Positions 10,065 to 18,119 of a stretch of DNA of 64,000 bases are shown here, piece by piece. Within the stretch, counting starts at the first letter, position 1. Each line of letters opens with the position of its first letter. A model generated the notes under the pieces. The model was not told the origin of the DNA and did not search any database. It worked only from the letters and a program-made list of their open reading frames with translations. Made by a program: the position numbers and the translations under genes. Origin of the DNA: Hyphomonas sp. (lineage in GTDB: Bacteria > Pseudomonadota > Alphaproteobacteria > Caulobacterales > Hyphomonadaceae); contig JACKIK010000002.1 of the NCBI GenBank assembly GCA_020638455.1, positions 744,001-808,000 on the forward strand, read 5' to 3'.

Positions 10065-10687
10065 TCCGCCACCTCACGGAGTTCACGGCGTGAATCCCGG
10101 ATGATTTGCACCGACGAGTGCAGGAAAAGGAATGCAATGGCTGCGCCCGCAATAAGGTCGGGCCAATACGACCCCGAAACAACCACGAGTCCCGCAGCGG
10201 CCAAAACAATCAAGTTACCGATCGCGTCATTGCGGCTATACAGCCAGACGGCGCGCACGCTTGCGTCGCCATTGCGGTGCTTCAGCAGCAACAAGGCGGC
10301 ACCGATGTTTACGCAAAGCCCGAGCACCCCGTAGACGCTCATTCCGAATGGTTCAGGCGCAACGCCGCCCGAAATTCGGGACAACGCAGTGCCCAGCACG
10401 AACAGTCCCAATGCACCGAGGGCGAACCCTTGCCAAAGGCTGGCCAACGAGCGCACGCGGCGCGAACGGCCCACCAGCATCAGGCCAATGCCGGTTGCGA
10501 GCGCATCGCCTAGAAAATCCAGCAAATCCGCACGGACGGACACCGATCCGCCGGTAACAGTGATGACCAAACCGATCAGGAACATGCCCGCATTCAGGAA
10601 GACTACGAGCCATAACGTGCGCACATAAGCCGGCGTGGTCGCCGCTTCGGCTGCCTTCGCTCCGCATCCATCTTCGCATCCGCTCAT
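10061..10687 (-). CDS. Cation diffusion facilitator-like metal transporter
   Basis: 208 residues with about six membrane helices. The TM2 motif SVRADLLDFLGDALATG carries the two Asp of the CDF metal site, and the TM5 region reads LYSRNDAIGNL. There is no long C-terminal cytoplasmic domain, so it is short for the family. The N-terminus MSGCEDGCGAKA adds two Cys that could bind metal. Expected role: efflux of Zn, Cd or Co from the cytosol. GGAGGA precedes the ATG. It is the first gene of the lspA operon and is read from a MerR-type promoter shared with the divergent regulator. Confidence 0.88.
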   Translation of the reverse strand: MSGCEDGCGAKAAEAATTPAYVRTLWLVVFLNAGMFLIGLVITVTGGSVSVRADLLDFLGDALATGIGLMLVGRSRRVRSLASLWQGFALGALGLFVLGTALSRISGGVAPEPFGMSVYGVLGLCVNIGAALLLLKHRNGDASVRAVWLYSRNDAIGNLIVLAAAGLVVVSGSYWPDLIAGAAIAFLFLHSSVQIIRDSRRELREVAE

Positions 10688-10712
10688 GGTGTATTCCTCC
10701 AGTTCAGTTCTA

Positions 10713-10743
10713 CTGGTACATCCTCAAGTAACTAGAGGATCAA
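10713..10743 (-). promoter_or_regulatory. MerR-type promoter and operator for CDF-lspA
   Basis: On the minus strand a -35 TTGATC (10738-10743) and a weak -10 TACCAG (10713-10718) are separated by 19 bp, the long spacer expected for MerR activation. The dyad CCTCAAGT-A-ACTAGAGG (10722-10738) fills the spacer. The divergent merR starts at 10749. Confidence 0.8.
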
Positions 10744-10748
10744 GCTTA

Positions 10749-11147
10749 ATGTTGCATCTCCCTATCGGCGAGGTCGCGCGCCGTACGAAACTCAAGATTC
10801 CAACCATACGTTTTTATGAAGAGATCGGTCTGCTGCCAGCGCCGCGGCGAGCTCCAAACGGGCGACGCGTCTACGGCGAGACCGAGATCTCGCGGCTCGC
10901 TTTTATTCAGAACGCCAGGCAGCTTGGTTTCGGTCTTGACCAAATCCGCGCACTTCTTGATCTGTCCAGCAGGCCCGCGAGCACGTGCGAGGATGCGCGA
11001 ACAATCGCACAGGACAATCTTCAAATCGTGAAGTTGCGGATTGCTGCGCTGCGTTCGCTCGAGCGGGAACTGCAACAAATTCTGGTCAGCTGCGAAGGGG
11101 GAGTCGCCCGCGACTGCCGGATCATTGAGGCACTCGCAAAGCTGTGA
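10749..11147 (+). CDS. MerR-family heavy-metal-responsive regulator
   Basis: 132 residues. The N-terminal winged helix IGEVARRTKLKIPTIRFYEEIGLLPAP is the MerR signature. A long dimerisation helix follows. Conserved Cys residues lie at STCEDAR and near the end in SCEGGVARDCRIIEAL, the CadR/PbrR/ZntR-type pattern for binding Cd, Pb or Zn. The ATG at 10749 fits; the upstream extension from 10635 would cross the operator. It probably activates the divergent CDF-lspA pair when metal is bound. Confidence 0.92.
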   Translation: MLHLPIGEVARRTKLKIPTIRFYEEIGLLPAPRRAPNGRRVYGETEISRLAFIQNARQLGFGLDQIRALLDLSSRPASTCEDARTIAQDNLQIVKLRIAALRSLERELQQILVSCEGGVARDCRIIEALAKL

Positions 11148-11160
11148 CCGGCTCAGAGCA

Positions 11161-11340
11161 AGCGCTTCAAGCCTGCTCAATGAGAGCGGGAAATGGCACC
11201 CGGACGCTATCGAAGCCGAGCTTGCCCATGTCGGCGACAATCATGTGCGCAAGGCCTATCACCGAGCGACCTATTGGGACGAACGCGTCCGCATGGCGGA
11301 ATGGTGGGCGGCAGAAGTGATGAAATTTGCTGCCCGGTAA
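11161..11340 (+). pseudogene. 3' fragment of a second P4-type integrase
   Basis: Bases 11161-11330 match 9053-9222 of int with about six differences, all at synonymous third positions, and keep the integrase frame (ASASSLLNESGKWHPDAIEA... to MKFAAR, then TAA). Only the last 60 codons are present, beginning abruptly 13 bases after the merR stop codon. The fragment cannot encode an active recombinase. The conservative differences show it came from a separate functional integrase, not from decay of the adjacent one. Confidence 0.9.
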
Positions 11341-11380
11341 CAGGGCCAGCCAGGTCTCTATTGAGAAAATGCAGGATCAG

Positions 11381-11665
11381 TCATTGGTCTTCTGGGGGCT
11401 TCACTTCGCAGTCGATGGCAGACCAGACTTGGTCTCCGGCCTTCGCGGCATTCTGCATGAGCACGTCCAGGGCATTGTATCGCTGCATCACGGTTTTCCA
11501 CGCCATGAAGCTGTTTTCAGACAAGCAAAGCTGAACAACGGCCTGGGCGGCAACGATCGTGCCATCAAGATGCACCAGAGCATCCTGGACGAGCGCCGAG
11601 ACTTCGTCGCTTGTTCTAACCGGAAAGGCTTTGTCGTGAATTGACGAGGATTTCGTTTCGGTCAT
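11381..11665 (-). CDS. Small hypothetical protein
   Basis: 94 residues beginning MTETKSSSIHDKAFPV, with AAGGAAG eight bases before the ATG. It looks cytosolic and largely helical, with no signal peptide or motif I recognise. It lies between the integrase fragment and copG on the traG strand, so it may be a late member of that transcript. Function unknown. Confidence 0.6.
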   Translation of the reverse strand: MTETKSSSIHDKAFPVRTSDEVSALVQDALVHLDGTIVAAQAVVQLCLSENSFMAWKTVMQRYNALDVLMQNAAKAGDQVWSAIDCEVKPPEDQ

Positions 11666-11837
11666 CGGTGTCTTCCTTTGATCGATAGTTGCATTTACGC
11701 CCCCGCAGACCGAGGTTCTGGCGGCCCGCGCTCACCTCCCTCCCCGGCGATCTGCATCCGCGTTTACGCGATTCAGTACTGACACCAGTGAATCAGAAGA
11801 CGCCGATCTTAACAACCCTTGATTTACGTCTCCGCAA

Positions 11838-12260
11838 TCAAAGGGACCTGCCACTCGTTTCGTCCGCATCGATGATTTTTTTCGCAAGGCCGTCTCCGTC
11901 GATCAGCTTGCGCGCCACTTGTGCGATGAAATGGTCGAACCGCTTCTGCCCCAGCGCATGAGCGATCTCGCGTTCGCCTGCCGGGATCGGATCTGTTCTC
12001 GTCAGCCAGTAGAGTATGAACTGGCCAAGGGCTTCCAACGACATTGCAACATCGCGTTCGATTTCGCCCTGCCGAACTTCGAAATCGTCCAGCCTTCTCA
12101 GCAACCTCTCTTCGAGGCCATACCGGGTGGCGGGCTCGAAATATTCCTCAAGTGCCTGCTCGATCAGTACGTTCTTGGTCACCCCGGGACGCCGGGTTGC
12201 TTCTTCGAGCTTGCGAAGCAGGTCGGCCCTCAGGCGAAGGTTCAGTCTCGGTTTGCCCAT
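11838..12260 (-). CDS. CopG-type ribbon-helix-helix protein of the conjugation locus
   Basis: 140 residues. The N-terminus MGKPRLNLRLRADLLRKLEEATRRPGVTKNVLIEQALEEYF matches a ribbon-helix-helix DNA-binding domain. A coiled region (ERLLRRLDDFEVRQGEIER) and a hydrophobic stretch LEALGQFILYWLTRT follow. The ATG at 12260 comes one base after the traG stop, so the two are coupled. In related elements the order is traG, this gene, then trbB; here trbB lies 23 kb away on the other strand. Probable transfer-gene regulator or accessory protein. Confidence 0.85.
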   Translation of the reverse strand: MGKPRLNLRLRADLLRKLEEATRRPGVTKNVLIEQALEEYFEPATRYGLEERLLRRLDDFEVRQGEIERDVAMSLEALGQFILYWLTRTDPIPAGEREIAHALGQKRFDHFIAQVARKLIDGDGLAKKIIDADETSGRSL

Positions 12261-12261
12261 G

Positions 12262-14214
12262 TCAGAAATCCGGAAGGAAATCTTTGTCGCCCTGATCCAT
12301 GGCAACAGCCCGGCGCACGTCCCGCAGATGGCCGTCCTGTTCAGGCGCTATGTCCTCTTCCGCATCTTGCGCGATCTCTGCCGCGAGGTCGTCAGGCAAT
12401 CGAGCTGGGGGCTCGCCCAGCTCAGGCTTGAGGCCCAGACCGCCGTCACCCTCGGGGTCTTCATTGCGCGTCCTGAAGGTCGGCAGAGGCGGACACAGAA
12501 CACGCCCCAGCCAATCATGGCTTTCGGCGACGGACACGCGCGCATTCGCAGCAGCCGGCAGGACGCGCGCCGTGAAGTTCCCGTCCTCAAAATATCGAAG
12601 CTTCCTGGCACGTACCGGCGGCGCGCCTGCGACCATCACGATCTCATCTGTTGCCGGAAGCTGCATGATCTCGCCGGGAGTCAACAAGGCGCGTTGCGTC
12701 TCCTGCCGGGAGACCATCATGTGCGGGAGCCAAGGTGAGAGCCGGTGGCCGGTATAGTTCTTCTGTGAGCGAAGCTCGGTCTTGGTACCAAGGGCTTCAG
12801 AGATCCGCTTCGCTGTGCGCTCATCATTGGTCGCAAATGCGACCCGGACATGGCAATTGTCGAGGATGGCATTGTTGGGCCCGTAGGCTTTTTCGATCTG
12901 GTTGAGAGACTGGGCGACGAGGAAGGCGCGCACGCCGTAGCCGGCCATAAAAGCAAGCGCTGTCTCGAAGAAGTCGAGCCGGCCCAGCGCTGGAAACTCA
13001 TCCAGCATCAGGAGTAGCTTTCGCCGCGAGGGATCCGGCTCCTGCTCCGTCAGCCGCCGCGCGATCTGGTTCAGCACAAGCCGCATCAGCGGCTTGGTGC
13101 GAGAGACATCCGACGGCGGACAAGCCAGATAGAGGGACATCGGCCGCTTTCCCATGACGAGACCTTCAACCGTCCAGTCGCTGACGGAGGTGACCTCAGC
13201 CACGACCGGATCGCGGTAAAGGCTGAGGAAGCTCAGCGCCGTCGACAGCACACCGGAGCGCTCATTCTCGGACTTGTTCTGGATCTCCCGTGCTGCCTGA
13301 GCGACGACAGGGTGCGGACGGTCCCCGAGATGTGATGTCGACATCATCAGCCGCAGCGTTGCCGCAAATGTCCGATCCGGATCGGACAGGAACCTTGCAC
13401 AGCCAGCAAGCGTCTTGTCTTCCTCTGCATAGAGAACATGCAGGATCACGCCAACGAGCAGGGCATGCCCGGTCTTTTCCCAATGGCTGCGCCGTTCGAG
13501 CGAGCCTTCAGGATCCACCAGGATATCGGCAATGTTCTGGGCGTCCCGCACCTCACAGGCGCCGCGGCGCACTTCGAGGAGAGGATTGTAGCGCGGGCTT
13601 CTGGCATCTGTCGGATCGAAGCGGATGCAATCTGAAAAAGTCGCTCGCCAGCCAGATGTCAGGGTCCAGTTCTCGCCCTTGATGTCATGGATCACGGCGC
13701 TTTCTGTCCAGGAGAGGAGCGTGGGCACAACGAGCCCGACACCTTTGCCCGAGCGGGTGGGCGCGAAAGCCATTACATGTTCCGGTCCGGCATGTCGCAG
13801 GTAACTGCCGCGATACCGGCCAAGGAACACCCCGTCAGGCCGAAGCAGCTTGTGCTGGCGCATATCCTTCACCGTTGCCCAGCGTGCTGAGCCATAGGTC
13901 GTGACGAACCTTGCGTCCCGGCTGCGGATGACGGAGCCGACAACCGCTACAAGGATGCCGAACAGTCCGCCGCTTGCTGCGATCAGGCCGGCCGTACCGA
14001 ACACTTCAGGCGCGTAAGCTTCATAGGCATACCACCACTGGAAGAGACGCCAGGGGAGATAGACGGGCCGATCACCAAAAGCAAACCACGGCGCGCCCAG
14101 TGCAGGCTGGTATCCGAGCGCCTCTGCGGTCCACTGCGTTGCAAACCACTGCGTCAGCACGATCACGATCAGTACGACGCCGACCTGGCCAATCAGAATT
14201 CTTCCGGGATTCAT
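12262..14214 (-). CDS. traG: TraG/VirD4 type IV coupling protein
   Basis: 650 residues. Two N-terminal membrane helices (GQVGVVLIVIVLTQWF; LIAASGGLFGILVAVVGSVI) precede the ATPase domain with Walker A APTRSGKGVGLVVPT (about 150-165), then IHDIKGENW, Walker B KLLLMLDEFPALG (about 405) and the conserved MAGYGVRAFLVAQSLNQIEKAYG. It links the relaxosome to the mating channel at the inner membrane and powers DNA export. It is a normal-length member with no visible lesion. Confidence 0.97.
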   Translation of the reverse strand: MNPGRILIGQVGVVLIVIVLTQWFATQWTAEALGYQPALGAPWFAFGDRPVYLPWRLFQWWYAYEAYAPEVFGTAGLIAASGGLFGILVAVVGSVIRSRDARFVTTYGSARWATVKDMRQHKLLRPDGVFLGRYRGSYLRHAGPEHVMAFAPTRSGKGVGLVVPTLLSWTESAVIHDIKGENWTLTSGWRATFSDCIRFDPTDARSPRYNPLLEVRRGACEVRDAQNIADILVDPEGSLERRSHWEKTGHALLVGVILHVLYAEEDKTLAGCARFLSDPDRTFAATLRLMMSTSHLGDRPHPVVAQAAREIQNKSENERSGVLSTALSFLSLYRDPVVAEVTSVSDWTVEGLVMGKRPMSLYLACPPSDVSRTKPLMRLVLNQIARRLTEQEPDPSRRKLLLMLDEFPALGRLDFFETALAFMAGYGVRAFLVAQSLNQIEKAYGPNNAILDNCHVRVAFATNDERTAKRISEALGTKTELRSQKNYTGHRLSPWLPHMMVSRQETQRALLTPGEIMQLPATDEIVMVAGAPPVRARKLRYFEDGNFTARVLPAAANARVSVAESHDWLGRVLCPPLPTFRTRNEDPEGDGGLGLKPELGEPPARLPDDLAAEIAQDAEEDIAPEQDGHLRDVRRAVAMDQGDKDFLPDF

Positions 14215-14293
14215 GCACCCTGCTCCGCTCTCAAACGAAGGAGCATGATCAAACAGCGATGCCCGGATTGCCTAGTTGGAGGCAGTACAAGCT

Positions 14294-14302
14294 GATGCAA
14301 GC
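14294..14302. promoter_or_regulatory. GATGCAAGC site upstream of traG
   Basis: GATGCAAGC here is the exact complement of GCTTGCATC at 14748-14756, which lies in front of the XRE regulator gene. It sits about 80 bases before the traG start and is part of a local CAAGCTTG palindrome. A candidate operator for the XRE protein; inferred only from repeated sequence and position. Confidence 0.4.
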
Positions 14303-14345
14303 TTGTGCAGACCGCAACACATGCCAATCAAAATCCGAATATGGC

Positions 14346-14723
14346 TCAGTCGCCGGACATGGCGCGAAGCACCTTCGCCATCGCTTCGAGCTTCGACTTC
14401 GAATCCATTTGATCGATGACGGCATGGCATTTGCGACGGGCCCGGATCAATTCCGTATCCTCGCCACCGCCTGCATCGCTTACCTCGAACAGCTGATCCA
14501 CTGGGATCACGAAAAATCGGGCGAGCTCGTAGAGCATGCCCGCAGAAATCCTGTTCGCGCCCGTTTCATACTTCTGGAGCTGCTGGTGACTGATACCCAA
14601 AGCCTCAGCCAATTCGGAAAGCGTCAATCCGGCATTAGCCCTAAGCTGACGCACATTAGCACCCACGGCCAGATCCGCCGCCATTGCCTTCCTGCCAGCC
14701 CGTTTCTTCGCTGACTCAGTCAT
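14346..14723 (-). CDS. XRE/Cro-type helix-turn-helix regulator
   Basis: 125 residues. The HTH is VGANVRQLRANAGLTLSELAEALGISHQQLQKYETGANRISAGMLYELARFF, an HTH_3/XRE domain. The C-terminal half is short and carries charged helices. The ATG at 14723 follows AGGA at good spacing; the ATG at 14735 would overlap the ribosome site. It lies just upstream of traG on the same strand, so it probably controls transfer genes, and matching 9-bp sites lie before both genes. Confidence 0.9.
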   Translation of the reverse strand: MTESAKKRAGRKAMAADLAVGANVRQLRANAGLTLSELAEALGISHQQLQKYETGANRISAGMLYELARFFVIPVDQLFEVSDAGGGEDTELIRARRKCHAVIDQMDSKSKLEAMAKVLRAMSGD

Positions 14724-14747
14724 GGGGCAGCACATTCCTAAAACTTT

Positions 14748-14756
14748 GCTTGCATC
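14748..14756. promoter_or_regulatory. GCTTGCATC site upstream of the XRE gene
   Basis: Exact inverted copy of the site at 14294-14302, 25 bases before the chosen XRE start, with another GCTTGC about 12 bases on. Consistent with autoregulation, but not tested. Confidence 0.4.
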
Positions 14757-14853
14757 GTAACTCGACTGCTTGCGACAGCAATTGAAACAAGCTCAAGTCG
14801 GCTATGCAGTACAAGCCCGCGCGAACAGTCAGGACCAATTTCAGCCGGCTTTG

Positions 14854-15186
14854 TCAGGTCGCACCCCTCGGACCAAGCAAAATCACGCACGCTCCGACAA
14901 GGCAGATTGCGCCTCCTATCAAATCCCATTGATCAGGCCTGACGCCTTCGGCCAGCCAAAGCCACATCAAGGCTGACGCGATGTAGATGCCGCCATAAGC
15001 CGCGTAGCTCCTGCCGGCATGCTCGGCATCCACAAGCGTCAGAAGGTAGGCAAACAGTGCAAGCGAGGCCATGCCTGGAATGAGCCACAGCGCGGACTTG
15101 TCATGGCGAAGCCATGCCCAGAACGCGAAACACCCGGCGATCTCGGCAATAGCCGCGCCGACAAATGCTAAAAGTGTTGTTTGCAT
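14854..15186 (-). CDS. ynfA: YnfA/UPF0060 family small membrane protein
   Basis: 110 residues, four helices. It matches the family blocks IAEIAGCFAFWAWLR, GRSYAAYGGIYIASALMWLWL and EGVRPDQWDLIGGAICLVGACVILLGPR. The family belongs to the drug/metabolite transporter superfamily and the native substrate is uncertain. The ATG directly follows the stop of the preceding gene (TAAATG), so both are one transcript under the MerR-type promoter at 15443-15473. That context suggests a role in metal or toxic-cation tolerance. Confidence 0.92.
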   Translation of the reverse strand: MQTTLLAFVGAAIAEIAGCFAFWAWLRHDKSALWLIPGMASLALFAYLLTLVDAEHAGRSYAAYGGIYIASALMWLWLAEGVRPDQWDLIGGAICLVGACVILLGPRGAT

Positions 15187-15417
15187 TTATTCACTTGCCT
15201 CGCTCCCCGGCCTCCTTGCCTCGCGCCGTTTCAGGAAGATGACAGCGACGGCGCCAATTGCCCCGGCAATGAGCGCCTGACAAGCAATCTCTGCCCAATT
15301 CATTCCTGTGGCCCATCCGCCAAGTCCAGCGACACCTGCGATCCCGAGAAACGGGATAATCAGGGGCAAACAACAGGCAACGCAGGCAAGACCCAGAGCT
15401 ATCCAGACACGCTTCAT
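15187..15417 (-). CDS. Small Cys-pair membrane protein, possible metal transporter
   Basis: 76 residues with two hydrophobic helices. The first contains ACVACCLPLIIPFLGIAG, with three Cys (one adjacent pair) and a Pro inside the membrane segment, which resembles MerT/MerF-like metal carriers in plan though not clearly in sequence. The C-terminus is basic (FLKRREARRPG). GAGGAG precedes the ATG. It is the first gene after a MerR-type operator with a divergent merR. Identification as a metal carrier is inference. Confidence 0.7.
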   Translation of the reverse strand: MKRVWIALGLACVACCLPLIIPFLGIAGVAGLGGWATGMNWAEIACQALIAGAIGAVAVIFLKRREARRPGSEASE

Positions 15418-15442
15418 CTCAATCTCCTCATATCATTTCCTT

Positions 15443-15473
15443 GTGCTACAAGCTCAAGTAACTTGAGGAGCAA
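15443..15473 (-). promoter_or_regulatory. MerR-type promoter and operator for the ynfA pair
   Basis: Minus-strand -35 TTGCTC (15468-15473) and -10 TAGCAC (15443-15448) with a 19-bp spacer containing the perfect dyad CTCAAGT-A-ACTTGAG (15453-15467). The dyad is almost the same as the one at 10722-10738. The divergent merR starts at 15477. Confidence 0.8.
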
Positions 15474-15476
15474 GCC

Positions 15477-15893
15477 ATGAATTCAGCGCTTTCGATAGGC
15501 GAAGCGGCGCGCCGCACCGGCTGCAGTGTGGCGACCATTCGGTTCTACGAAGAGATGGGGCTGATCCCCGAAGCCGGACGCACGGCGGGCGGACGCAGGG
15601 TTTTCACACGTCCCGGCGTCGAGCGCTTGCGGCTTATCCGCCGGTTGCGTTCGATGGAATTCAGCATCGAGGCGATCAAGGAACTTCTCGCCGCCATGAG
15701 CGGTGCGGGAAACTGTCTGGATGTCCGGGACATTGCTGAAGCACAGTTGCTGATCGTGCGGGCGCGCCGGATCGAGATCGACGCGCTCGAACGCACGCTG
15801 GCCGGGTTGGCCGGGAAATGTAATCAGGTTTGCAGCGACGGGCCGTCTCCCGATTGCTCAATTGTAGACGAGCTTGCGAGCACGCGCTTTTAG
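15477..15893 (+). CDS. MerR-family regulator (second copy type)
   Basis: 138 residues. HTH: IGEAARRTGCSVATIRFYEEMGLIPEAG. Likely metal ligands are the Cys in GAGNCLDVRD and the C-terminal cluster GKCNQVCSDG...PDCSIVDEL. The extra Cys near the C-terminus resemble lead/cadmium-type sensors, but I cannot assign the ion. It overlaps its own operator region and is divergent from the Cys-pair membrane protein and ynfA, which it presumably activates. Confidence 0.92.
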   Translation: MNSALSIGEAARRTGCSVATIRFYEEMGLIPEAGRTAGGRRVFTRPGVERLRLIRRLRSMEFSIEAIKELLAAMSGAGNCLDVRDIAEAQLLIVRARRIEIDALERTLAGLAGKCNQVCSDGPSPDCSIVDELASTRF

Positions 15894-15988
15894 CAGCAAA
15901 TTTACCATGTGTCCTTGTTGATCACGTCCTCGCTCCTGAACATCGCGGGCTGCCAGTACTAGCGGCAGCGACCGGGGTGTCCCGCAGC

Positions 15989-17911
15989 TCACCTCTCTAT
16001 TCCTCGCTCAATCCCAATCGTCCAGCTGACACCTGCCGCTGTCCGCTTGAACGTCATTTCCCTGCCCCGGTGACGCTCCATCTCAACCCTCCAGGGTACA
16101 AGCGCAAATTCCTTCGCGTTGCCGACAACGGCGAACCTGCCTTGACCAAGATCAATAGCCTTTTCAAACCGGCCTTCAAAGCTATCGCCCGGAAACAAAT
16201 CAACGCCGCTTCGCCCAGTCGAAGCAAAAAGCATGCTGACTGTTCGCTGCCACTCCACCACGCGAAGGCGCTTGCGAAGTGTCTGGTCAGTCTCGACAAC
16301 CTCGTCTTCAAGCCAGCCTCTCTCTTCAAGAAAGGCGAGACGCGCCTGGCGGGCGGCGACAAGCTGATCGCCGGGCTTGTTTCCCGCGTCCGTATCGAGC
16401 CAGGTCAGCCCCGCATGACGGGTCTGCTGCGTGAGCGGAAGCCAGGACTGAACCTGAACGTCAATGCGCCCCGTCCGCGCTACATCGTAATCGACCGCCG
16501 ACCGTGCAAAATCCTTTGGCACATGCCACACCCCATCTGCCGCACGCTCAAGAATGCCCGCGTGCCTCAATGCTTCCAAACGCCGGAGATGTCCCTGCCG
16601 CCAGGCAGGCGTCGCCGCTGGATCAGCTTCGATGTGTAGCGCTCCGGAATAAAGGCCCCCCGAACGTTCCGCGATGCTTAGGATTGAGGCATCGATCTCT
16701 CTCAGCCTTGGCGATCGCGATGTAATCTCGACGACAGCGCCATCCGGCGGGATTGTTCCTGGCTCCCGGAGCCCGATATCCACGATCCACCGTGTCCCGT
16801 GAAAATCCTCGACAACAAGGCTTCGCCGGTCTCGGAGTTCGTCTTCCGGAACAGATGCCACGACTGAGCCCAGAAGGCTTTCCCGTCCCCGCGTTCCTGG
16901 CTCAAACCTGCGCAGATTCTGGTCGGGCACGGAATCGCGGTTCTTCGCTGCAAGGGCTTTCAGGATGTCGCCGCGTTGCCCCAGCGCTTTTAGGGTTGTT
17001 TCCCAGTCAGGTTTAAGGGCCCACGCATTCATGCCGGCAGGCTTGGCAAGCCCGAGAACTTCAAGATGCCTCAACCGTGCCCGTAAGAGCGCTTCCTCGA
17101 ACCGGCCACGCGGATCATGTCCTTCGTTGATATGGACGCCGGCCCCCAAAGCTTTTTCAAGGATGCTCCTGTCAAGGCCCGTGAACCGCTCCACTGTCAC
17201 CTCGCTCTGCCGCGCCTGCGCAATCTCAAGATCACGCCTCGGGCCAAGGCGTTCTGTAACGATGTCCTGCGCGCGGGAGGCGAGCCCCTGCTTGATGTAT
17301 TCCGGCGAAATGATGAGATCCTTTCCGTCCCCATCCTTGCCGCGGATCACGATATGCGTGTGCGGATGGCCGGTATTGTGGTGGTCCACTGCAAGCCAGT
17401 CGAGGCGCGTTCCTAGGTCAAATTCCATCTGTGCCAACAGGGCGCGGGTGGTGTCTTTGAGGTCGCCGAGCTGCCCGGCATCCTCAGCGGAAACGATCAG
17501 CCGGAACTGGTGCCGGTCGCCTTCGCAGCGCTCTACGAAGGCGTTCGCATCCGGTGCCACACCGTCCCGCGTGTAAATCTGCCCCCCCGATCCATCGCGT
17601 TCCACGCCGTCGCGCTGGATATAGCCGAGATGGGCTTTGAGCGCCCCGGCACCGCCGCCTCGCGGCGACCTGGAAACGTGGGTCTTCACGATGACCCTTC
17701 GCATCCGGAATCGAGGCAGGCGCTGAGTGCGCATTTCAATCGACCGGGCACTCGCTCCGCCGCGTCCGATTCCAGCACCGCTGAACCTTGCCTTTCCGGA
17801 CCTGCGGCCAAGCCGGGCCGCCGCCTTCTTCAGCTGCTTTGCAAACCGCTGATCACCGCGGCGCGCCCGGTCTCCAATCCGCCCGAGGCGCGGCTCGAAC
17901 TCATCCGTCAT
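15989..17911 (-). CDS. Relaxase of the VirD2/RlxS type with DUF3363 region
   Basis: 640 residues. After a basic N-terminus comes RRVIVKTHVSRSPRGGGAGALKAHLGYIQRDGVERDG, then the metal-binding HUH motif DHHNTGHPHTHIVI (about 170-185). The long C-terminal half (EITSRSPRLREID, SWLPLTQQTRHAGLTWLD) matches the DUF3363 part of Tn4371-type relaxases. It nicks one strand at oriT and leads it to the recipient. The ATG at 17911 has GGGGA upstream; the longer frame starting with TTG at 17926 would contain the ribosome site. Confidence 0.94.
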   Translation of the reverse strand: MTDEFEPRLGRIGDRARRGDQRFAKQLKKAAARLGRRSGKARFSGAGIGRGGASARSIEMRTQRLPRFRMRRVIVKTHVSRSPRGGGAGALKAHLGYIQRDGVERDGSGGQIYTRDGVAPDANAFVERCEGDRHQFRLIVSAEDAGQLGDLKDTTRALLAQMEFDLGTRLDWLAVDHHNTGHPHTHIVIRGKDGDGKDLIISPEYIKQGLASRAQDIVTERLGPRRDLEIAQARQSEVTVERFTGLDRSILEKALGAGVHINEGHDPRGRFEEALLRARLRHLEVLGLAKPAGMNAWALKPDWETTLKALGQRGDILKALAAKNRDSVPDQNLRRFEPGTRGRESLLGSVVASVPEDELRDRRSLVVEDFHGTRWIVDIGLREPGTIPPDGAVVEITSRSPRLREIDASILSIAERSGGLYSGALHIEADPAATPAWRQGHLRRLEALRHAGILERAADGVWHVPKDFARSAVDYDVARTGRIDVQVQSWLPLTQQTRHAGLTWLDTDAGNKPGDQLVAARQARLAFLEERGWLEDEVVETDQTLRKRLRVVEWQRTVSMLFASTGRSGVDLFPGDSFEGRFEKAIDLGQGRFAVVGNAKEFALVPWRVEMERHRGREMTFKRTAAGVSWTIGIERGIER

Positions 17912-18119
17912 TTGAAGATTCCCCAATCAGGATATGGCGCCAGCTGAACCTGCTGCAAATACTGAAGATCCAGGCAAACCTGGCGTCTCGACCCGGTGCA
18001 ACGGGCACCGAAAAATCGTTGTGCAGACAAGGTGCAAGGCAGAGCCTGGCGCCAGCTCTTTTAACTTGCCCTATCGGGTCCGCCCTCCCCACCCTTGCAC
18101 CCGCTTGCACCGCTTTGGC
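17912..18119. other. Repeat-rich gap between relaxase and traF, oriT candidate
   Basis: This 208-bp gap contains a direct repeat GGCGCCAGCT (17936-17945 and 18048-18057), an inverted pair GGTGCAAGG (18031-18039) with CCTTGCACC (18093-18101), and a second CTTGCACC at 18104-18111. Repeats of this kind next to a relaxase gene are typical of oriT. I do not see a known nic consensus, so the call is tentative. Confidence 0.4.

Noticed and set aside
14787..15459. 12-mer ACAAGCTCAAGT at 14787 repeated in the MerR operator at 15448
   Set aside because: The first copy lacks the second half of the dyad and any promoter spacing; may be a worn remnant but cannot be supported.
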